Shown here in pieces: positions 8,055-11,282 of a stretch of DNA of 11,282 nucleotides (position 1 is the stretch's first letter; every line of letters begins with the position of its first letter). The stretch comes from Patulibacter sp. (GTDB lineage: Bacteria; Actinomycetota; Thermoleophilia; Solirubrobacterales; Solirubrobacteraceae), in NCBI GenBank assembly GCA_031119595.1, contig JAVHXX010000093.1, positions 1 through 11,282 of the forward strand, in the 5' to 3' direction. The notes beneath the pieces are model-generated. The model was not told where the DNA came from. It saw only the letters and a program-made list of their open reading frames with translations, and did no database searches. A program made the translations under genes and the position numbers.

Positions 8055-8116
8055 GGACGCTCGGGGGACACTGCCCCGGTTTGCGGTTTCTCGATGGCCC
8101 GAGACCACGGGCGAAC

Positions 8117-8132
8117 CGGCCGGTACCGGCCG
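8117..8132. repeat. 16-bp perfect palindrome
   Basis: CGGCCGGTACCGGCCG is a gapless perfect palindrome located 24 nt after the ruvB stop. It is a possible protein-binding site, but palindromes built only from CCGG units arise easily in GC-rich DNA. Confidence 0.4.
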
Positions 8133-8146
8133 CCGTCGAGCGCGGC

Positions 8147-8163
8147 TCACCTGACTCAGGTGA
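8147..8163. promoter_or_regulatory. 17-bp dyad overlapping the ruvB stop codon
   Basis: TCACCTGACTCAGGTGA has perfect 8-bp arms around one central base. The single-base centre is too tight for a full RNA hairpin, so a DNA-binding operator is more likely. It covers the ruvB stop and the region immediately downstream. No regulator is identified. Confidence 0.4.
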
Positions 8164-9178
8164 ACAGCTCCGGAGCGTCGCCCGGAGGCGCCAGTCCGAG
8201 GTGCCGGAACGCGCGCGGACTCGCGATGCGACCACGCGGCGTGCGCTGGATGAACCCGCGCTGGAGCAGATACGGCTCGTAGACGTCCTCGAGGGTGTCG
8301 GCCTCCTCGCCGATCGCCGCGGCGAGCGTCGACAACCCGACCGGGCCGCCGGCGAAGAGCTCGCAGATCGTGCGCAGGAGCTCGCGGTCGAGGCGGTCGA
8401 GGCCCTCGTCGTCGATCTCCAGGTGGCGCAGGGCGGCGTCCGAGGCGGCGTCGTCGATGATGCCGGTGCCGCGGACCTGGGCCCAGTCGCGCACGCGCTT
8501 GAGGAGGCGGTTCGCGACGCGCGGCGTGCCTCGGCTGCGCGACGCGATCGCATACGCGCCGCTGTGCTCGATCTCGATCCCGAGGATCCCCGCCGACCGC
8601 TCGACGATCTGCGCGAGCTCGTCGGGCGTGTACGGGTCGAGGCGGAACTGGATGCCGAAGCGGTCGCGGAGGGGCGTCGAGAGCAGGCCCGATCGGGTGG
8701 TCGCGCCAACCAGCGTGAACTTCGGGAGGTCGATGGTGATGACGCTCGCGCCCGGCCCCTGCCCGAGGGTCATCGGGAGTTGGAAGTCCTCCATCGCCGG
8801 GTAGAACGCCTCCTCGAGCGCCCGCGGCAGACGGTGGAGCTCGTCCACGAAGAACACCGCGCCCTCCTCGAGGGCGGTGAGCAGCGCGGCGATGTCGCCC
8901 TTGCGCTCGAGCGCCGGACCGGCGGTGGTGACGAGGGGCACGCCCAGCTCCTCGGCGATGATCGTCGCCAGGGAGGTCTTGCCGAGGCCCGGGGGGCCGG
9001 CGAGGAGCACGTGGTCCATCGCCTCGCCTCGGCCCTTCGCCGCGTCGAGCGCGACGCCGAGTTGCTCGCGGACCGCTTCCTGGCCGACGAACTCGTCGAG
9101 GCGGCGCGGCCGGAGGGTGGTCTCGATCTCCTCCTCGACCGTGGCCGAGGCGTCGTGGATGCGAATCGGGTCGGACAT
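8156..9178 (-). CDS. ruvB: Holliday junction branch-migration DNA helicase RuvB
   Basis: AAA+ ATPase; its hexameric rings drive branch migration of Holliday junctions bound by RuvA. The 340-aa product is full length for the family. Motifs: Walker A GPPGLGKT (61-68), Walker B VDELHRL (111-117), sensor 1 GATTR (158-162), arginine-finger region RDRFG (171-175), sensor 2 RGTPRVANRLL (216-226), and the C-terminal winged-helix part with GGPVGLSTLAAAIGEE (277-292). The start is the ATG at 9178, which shares one base with the ruvA stop (TGATG); an in-frame TTG one codon earlier is less likely. The ribosome-binding site is weak, so translation probably depends on coupling to ruvA. Confidence 0.98.
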   Translation of the reverse strand: MSDPIRIHDASATVEEEIETTLRPRRLDEFVGQEAVREQLGVALDAAKGRGEAMDHVLLAGPPGLGKTSLATIIAEELGVPLVTTAGPALERKGDIAALLTALEEGAVFFVDELHRLPRALEEAFYPAMEDFQLPMTLGQGPGASVITIDLPKFTLVGATTRSGLLSTPLRDRFGIQFRLDPYTPDELAQIVERSAGILGIEIEHSGAYAIASRSRGTPRVANRLLKRVRDWAQVRGTGIIDDAASDAALRHLEIDDEGLDRLDRELLRTICELFAGGPVGLSTLAAAIGEEADTLEDVYEPYLLQRGFIQRTPRGRIASPRAFRHLGLAPPGDAPELFT

Positions 9179-9780
9179 CAAGCGCGTGATTTCTTCAGGG
9201 CCCCGGCGACGAGCTCCTCGACGGAGTCGCCGGCGACCCCCTGCAGCATGGCATCGAGCTCGGCCGGGGCGAACCCGAGGCCTTCCAGGGCCTGACGGGC
9301 CTGGAGCCGCGGATCCTTCGACGCGGCGACGTGGCCGAGGGACGGCCCGTGCGAGCCGTGGCTCGCGGCGACGAGGCCGGGCGCGATCTTCTCCCGCAGC
9401 TCGACGACGATGCGCTCGGCGGTGCGCTTGCCGACGCCGGGAACGGCCTGGAGCCGTGCGGCGTCGCCGGTGGCGATCGCGGCGCCGATCTGGCCGGCGT
9501 CGCCGCCGGAGAGCACGGCGAGCGCGAGCTTCGGCCCCACCGACTGCACGCCGAGCAGCAGCAGGAAGAGCTCGCGCTCGGCCTGCGACCCGAAGCCGTA
9601 GAGCGTGAGGGCGTCCTCGCGGACGGCGAGGTACGAGAGGAGCTGCACCTCACCGCCGAGTGGCGGGAGCGCAGCGAGCGTGGACGTGGAGGCGAGCAAC
9701 GAGAGCCCCACCCCACCGACCTCGACCACGGCCGACGTCGCCGTCGTGTCGACGAGGGTGCCGCGGACGCGATCGATCAT
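9178..9780 (-). CDS. ruvA: Holliday junction-binding protein RuvA
   Basis: Tetrameric protein that recognises four-way junctions and loads RuvB. The 200-aa product has the usual three domains. The N-terminal OB-fold starts MIDRVRGTLV and carries the acidic pin residues E55 and D56 (VREDALTLYGF). Two helix-hairpin-helix motifs follow at about 75-91 (LLGVQSVGPKLALAVLS) and 110-128 (LQAVPGVGKRTAERIVVEL). A flexible linker leads to the RuvB-binding domain III (about 156-200, ARQALEGLGFAPAELDAML). The ATG at 9780 overlaps the ruvC stop as ATGA, with GAGGG about 8 nt upstream. Length and motifs are normal. Confidence 0.98.
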   Translation of the reverse strand: MIDRVRGTLVDTTATSAVVEVGGVGLSLLASTSTLAALPPLGGEVQLLSYLAVREDALTLYGFGSQAERELFLLLLGVQSVGPKLALAVLSGGDAGQIGAAIATGDAARLQAVPGVGKRTAERIVVELREKIAPGLVAASHGSHGPSLGHVAASKDPRLQARQALEGLGFAPAELDAMLQGVAGDSVEELVAGALKKSRA

Positions 9781-10265
9781 CGGGAGGCCCTCAGCGCAGC
9801 GGCGAGCGGGGCGCGCTGCACGTGGCAGAGGGCGACCGCGAGCGCGTCGGCGGCGTGGTCGGTCGACGGCTGGACGCGGAGGATCGCCCCGACCATCTTC
9901 TGGACCTGCTCCTTCTGCGCGGACCCGCGCCCGCAGACGGCGAGCTTGACGTTCTGCGGGGTGTACGAGTGGCAGTCGATGCCGCGCAGCCCGGCGAGCA
10001 CGAGCGAGACGCCCCGGGCCTGACCGACGGCCACGGCGCTGCTCGTGTTCTTGCCGAAGTAGAGCTCCTCGAGCGCCATCGACGTGACGCCGTGCTCGTC
10101 GAGGACGGCGGCGATCGTCTCGTGGATCTCGGCGAGACGCCGCTCCGGCGCGCTGCGCGGCGAGGTCTTGATCGTGCCGTGGGCGACGGCCCGCGGCGAC
10201 GGGCCCGCGGCGACGACGCCCCACCCGGTGTTGGCGATGCCCGGGTCGATGCCGAGCACGATCAT
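9777..10265 (-). CDS. ruvC: Crossover junction endodeoxyribonuclease RuvC
   Basis: Dimeric resolvase that cuts Holliday junctions with paired nicks, working with RuvAB. The 162-aa protein has the RNase-H-like fold signature MIVLGIDPGIANTGWG with D7, ALEELYFGKN with E66, and DHAADALAVALCH at 136-148. The last two catalytic positions are H137 and D140; this His-for-Asp form matches Thermus RuvC (H143/D146), not E. coli (D138/D141), and is functional there. The ATG at 10265 starts at the family-typical N-terminus, with GGGGGA about 8 nt upstream. It is the first gene of the tightly overlapping ruvC-ruvA-ruvB unit. Confidence 0.97.
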   Translation of the reverse strand: MIVLGIDPGIANTGWGVVAAGPSPRAVAHGTIKTSPRSAPERRLAEIHETIAAVLDEHGVTSMALEELYFGKNTSSAVAVGQARGVSLVLAGLRGIDCHSYTPQNVKLAVCGRGSAQKEQVQKMVGAILRVQPSTDHAADALAVALCHVQRAPLAAALRASR

Positions 10266-10307
10266 CGGGTGGTCCCCCGGCCGGCGCGGCCGTCGGTCTC
10301 GGAAGCG

Positions 10308-10313
10308 ATCATA
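10308..10313 (-). promoter_or_regulatory. Probable -10 box of the ruvCAB promoter
   Basis: TATGAT on the minus strand matches the sigma-70 -10 consensus at five of six positions and lies 42 nt before the ruvC start, in the only AT-rich patch of the region. The best -35 is poor (TCGATG at 16-bp spacing). Confidence 0.5.
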
Positions 10314-10323
10314 TGTTCGTATG
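10310..10323. promoter_or_regulatory. Imperfect AT-rich dyad over the ruvC -10 region
   Basis: CATATGTTCGTATG has CATA/TATG outer arms, with five of seven base pairs symmetric. It overlaps the proposed ruvC -10 and lies between the divergent ruvC and tetR genes. It is a candidate operator, possibly for the adjacent TetR regulator or a damage-response repressor; neither is shown by the sequence. Confidence 0.35.
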
Positions 10324-10421
10324 GTGCCGCATCGACCGGCGGACGCCGAGGGCCGCAACCCACCGCCCAGGACCGCCCGAGACCGCGCCTCCCGCGACGC
10401 CGCGGCCGCCCCGCGCCCCGA

Positions 10422-10427
10422 TACCAT
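10422..10427 (+). promoter_or_regulatory. Possible -10 for a leaderless tetR transcript
   Basis: TACCAT fits TAnnnT and is followed by 6 nt and then the GTG at 10434. Transcription would therefore start at or next to the start codon. This fits the absence of any Shine-Dalgarno and the frequent leaderless mRNAs of actinobacteria. No clear -35 is visible. Confidence 0.4.
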
Positions 10428-10433
10428 CGCCGC

Positions 10434-11141
10434 GTGGCAACACCCAAGACCACGGGCGGTGCCACGCCCGAGCCCGCCCCGCGCCGCCGCCGGATGAGCG
10501 CCGTGCAGCGCCGTGAGGAGATCCTCGCGGCCGCCACCGTCGTCTTCGGCAAGCACGGCTTCCACCAGACCGCCATCGAAGAGGTCGCGAAGGCTGCCGG
10601 CGTGAGCAAGGCGCTCATCTACGAGCACTTCGCCAGCAAGGACGAGCTCCAGGAGACCGTCCTCAAACAGCTCACGAACGGCCTGCTCGAGGAGATCGGC
10701 GCGGCCGTCGCCGCGGCGTCGTCCGAGGACGACGAGACCTCGATCGCCCGCCTGCGCGCCGGGATCGACGCCTACTTCGCCTACATCGAGCGCAACCGCG
10801 ACGCCTGGCACATGATGTTCCGGGAGTCCGTCGGCCGCGACACCTCGCAGGTGATCCTGTCGATGGAGCCCGCGTTCGTGAGCGGCATCGCGGCCGTGCT
10901 GAGCGTGGCCCCGGAGACGGCGCCCCTCCTCGGCGACGTCGAGAGCGGCGTGCGCCTGCGCGTCGGCGCGCAGATGCTCACCGGCTCGATGCAGTGGCTC
11001 GGCAACTGGTGGGTCGACAACATGGACCTCGTCCCACGCGCGACGATCGTCGACTGGGCGATCGACGCGATGTGGCTCGGCCTCGACGGATGGACGGCGA
11101 AGCTGCGCGCCGAGCGCGAGGCGGGCGGCCGCCAGGGCTGA
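10434..11141 (+). CDS. TetR/AcrR-family transcriptional regulator
   Basis: A 235-aa DNA-binding regulator. After a basic, Pro/Thr-rich leader (1-20, ending RRRR), the TetR N-terminal domain begins at RREEILAAATVVFGKHGF (26-43, in order). The helix-turn-helix is TAIEEVAKAAGVSKALIYEHF (46-66, in two overlapping helices), followed by the typical SKDELQETVL. The C-terminal half (80-235) is alpha-helical with a WLGNWWVDNMD segment (188-198); its ligand cannot be predicted. GTG at 10434 is chosen because a -10-like TACCAT lies 6 nt upstream. ATG at 10494 (215 aa) begins just before the conserved domain and is the alternative; it has no ribosome-binding site. This is the only plus-strand gene here. 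It is divergent from ruvC and convergent with yebC, so its targets may be remote or itself. Confidence 0.93.
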   Translation: MATPKTTGGATPEPAPRRRRMSAVQRREEILAAATVVFGKHGFHQTAIEEVAKAAGVSKALIYEHFASKDELQETVLKQLTNGLLEEIGAAVAAASSEDDETSIARLRAGIDAYFAYIERNRDAWHMMFRESVGRDTSQVILSMEPAFVSGIAAVLSVAPETAPLLGDVESGVRLRVGAQMLTGSMQWLGNWWVDNMDLVPRATIVDWAIDAMWLGLDGWTAKLRAEREAGGRQG

Positions 11142-11148
11142 CCCGCCG

Positions 11149-11173
11149 GTGCTGCCTCCGGCGGAGGCAGCAC
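11149..11173. terminator. Bidirectional hairpin between tetR and yebC
   Basis: Perfect 11-bp arms (GTGCTGCCTCC and GGAGGCAGCAC) around a 3-nt GGC loop, 7 nt after the tetR stop and 9 nt after the yebC stop. No T-run flanks it on either side. The position between converging genes makes a shared terminator likely. Confidence 0.7.
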
Positions 11174-11182
11174 GCAGGCCGT

Positions 11183-11282
11183 CTAGGCCATCACGCGCTC
11201 GAGGATCTCGTCGTCGACGTCGAAGTTCGCGTGGACCTGGTTCACGTCGTCGTCGTTCTCGAGGGTGTCGATGAGCTTGAGG
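11183..11282 (-). CDS. yebC: YebC/PmpR-family protein, C-terminal fragment (runs off window)
   Basis: Only the last 32 residues and the TAG stop are visible. They read LKLIDTLENDDDVNQVHANFD then VDDEILERVMA. This is the conserved C-terminus of the YebC/PmpR family (LIDxLExxDDVQxVxxNFD). Members have been described as transcriptional regulators, and more recently as factors that relieve ribosome stalling. yebC next to ruvC is a very common bacterial arrangement, which supports the call. The rest of the gene is beyond the right edge. Confidence 0.9.
   Translation of the reverse strand, partial: LKLIDTLENDDDVNQVHANFDVDDEILERVMA

Larger units (their letters stand above)
7998..8155 (-). other. 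158-bp intergenic region rich in inverted repeats, between ruvB and the PAS gene
   Basis: Third-position GC in the only open minus frame falls to about 71% here, against about 94% just downstream, so I read it as non-coding. It holds a 9-bp hairpin (8033-8054), a 5-bp GGGG/CCCC hairpin (8062-8078), a 16-bp palindrome (8117-8132) and a 17-bp dyad overlapping the ruvB stop (8147-8163). Together these look like a terminator/promoter boundary after ruvCAB. Confidence 0.6.

Noticed and set aside
8150..8162. GTG at 8150 as a start coupled to the ruvB stop
   Set aside because: The spacing is attractive, but the codon third-position drop and inverted repeats argue against translation from here. Kept as an alternative only.
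9781..10224. Extended 348-codon frame upstream of ruvA
   Set aside because: The extra part is the ruvC gene read in another frame. Family-typical RuvA starts at the ATG at 9780, and the ATGA overlap is standard.
9660..10433. Upstream extension of the tetR frame to 9660
   Set aside because: It is antisense to ruvA and ruvC and low in sense; TetR homology begins after 10494.
10266..10811. Extended frame upstream of ruvC
   Set aside because: It runs antisense through tetR and the intergenic region; the canonical RuvC N-terminus MIVLGIDPG starts at 10265.
1..11282. CRISPR array, defence system, transposon, phage or RNA genes
   Set aside because: No spaced direct repeats, transposase or integrase motifs, tRNA-like cloverleafs or rRNA segments were seen. 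All large genes are recognisable housekeeping genes, so I do not claim a novel system.

Overview
The window comes from a very GC-rich bacterial chromosome. Codon third positions are almost always G or C, GTG starts are common, and there are closely packed cotranscribed genes. The order yebC - ruvC - ruvA - ruvB - ... - secD/F - ... - rel is the conserved housekeeping block of Actinobacteria. Three features depart from the Streptomyces/Mycobacterium version: secD and secF are one fused gene, recJ sits directly before rel, and yajC and apt are absent. I infer a deep-branching actinobacterium, with Thermoleophilia (Solirubrobacterales-like) as the best guess. That assignment is inference; no rRNA or marker search was possible.

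Almost everything is on the minus strand and is read from right to left. At the right edge is the last 32 codons of yebC. A perfect 11-bp hairpin separates it from a convergent plus-strand tetR-family regulator (10434-11141). A 168-bp divergent intergenic region follows, then ruvC, ruvA and ruvB (10265 down to 8156), joined by 4-nt and 1-nt start/stop overlaps. A 158-bp gap (7998-8155) follows ruvB. It is full of inverted repeats and probably marks a transcription-unit boundary. Next comes a run of five genes: a small zinc-ribbon + PAS protein (7997-7545), a fused SecDF translocase subunit (7533-4639), an 86-residue multi-pass membrane protein coupled to it by a 1-nt overlap (4639-4379), the RecJ exonuclease (4326-1768), and a bifunctional Rel (p)ppGpp synthetase/hydrolase (from 1792, running off the left edge). 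The recJ and rel reading frames overlap by 25 nt.

Functionally the window combines Holliday-junction processing (RuvABC), single-strand DNA resection (RecJ), proton-driven protein export (SecDF) and the stringent response (Rel). Every enzyme retains its key catalytic motifs, so this is essentially a core housekeeping region. I found no CRISPR array, tRNA, rRNA, transposon, phage gene or defence system. The less ordinary elements are the zinc-ribbon/PAS protein, the small membrane protein coupled to secDF, the inverted-repeat cluster after ruvB, the enlarged periplasmic domain and basic tail of SecDF, and the TetR regulator lying between yebC and ruvC. No stretch longer than about 170 bases lacks a gene.
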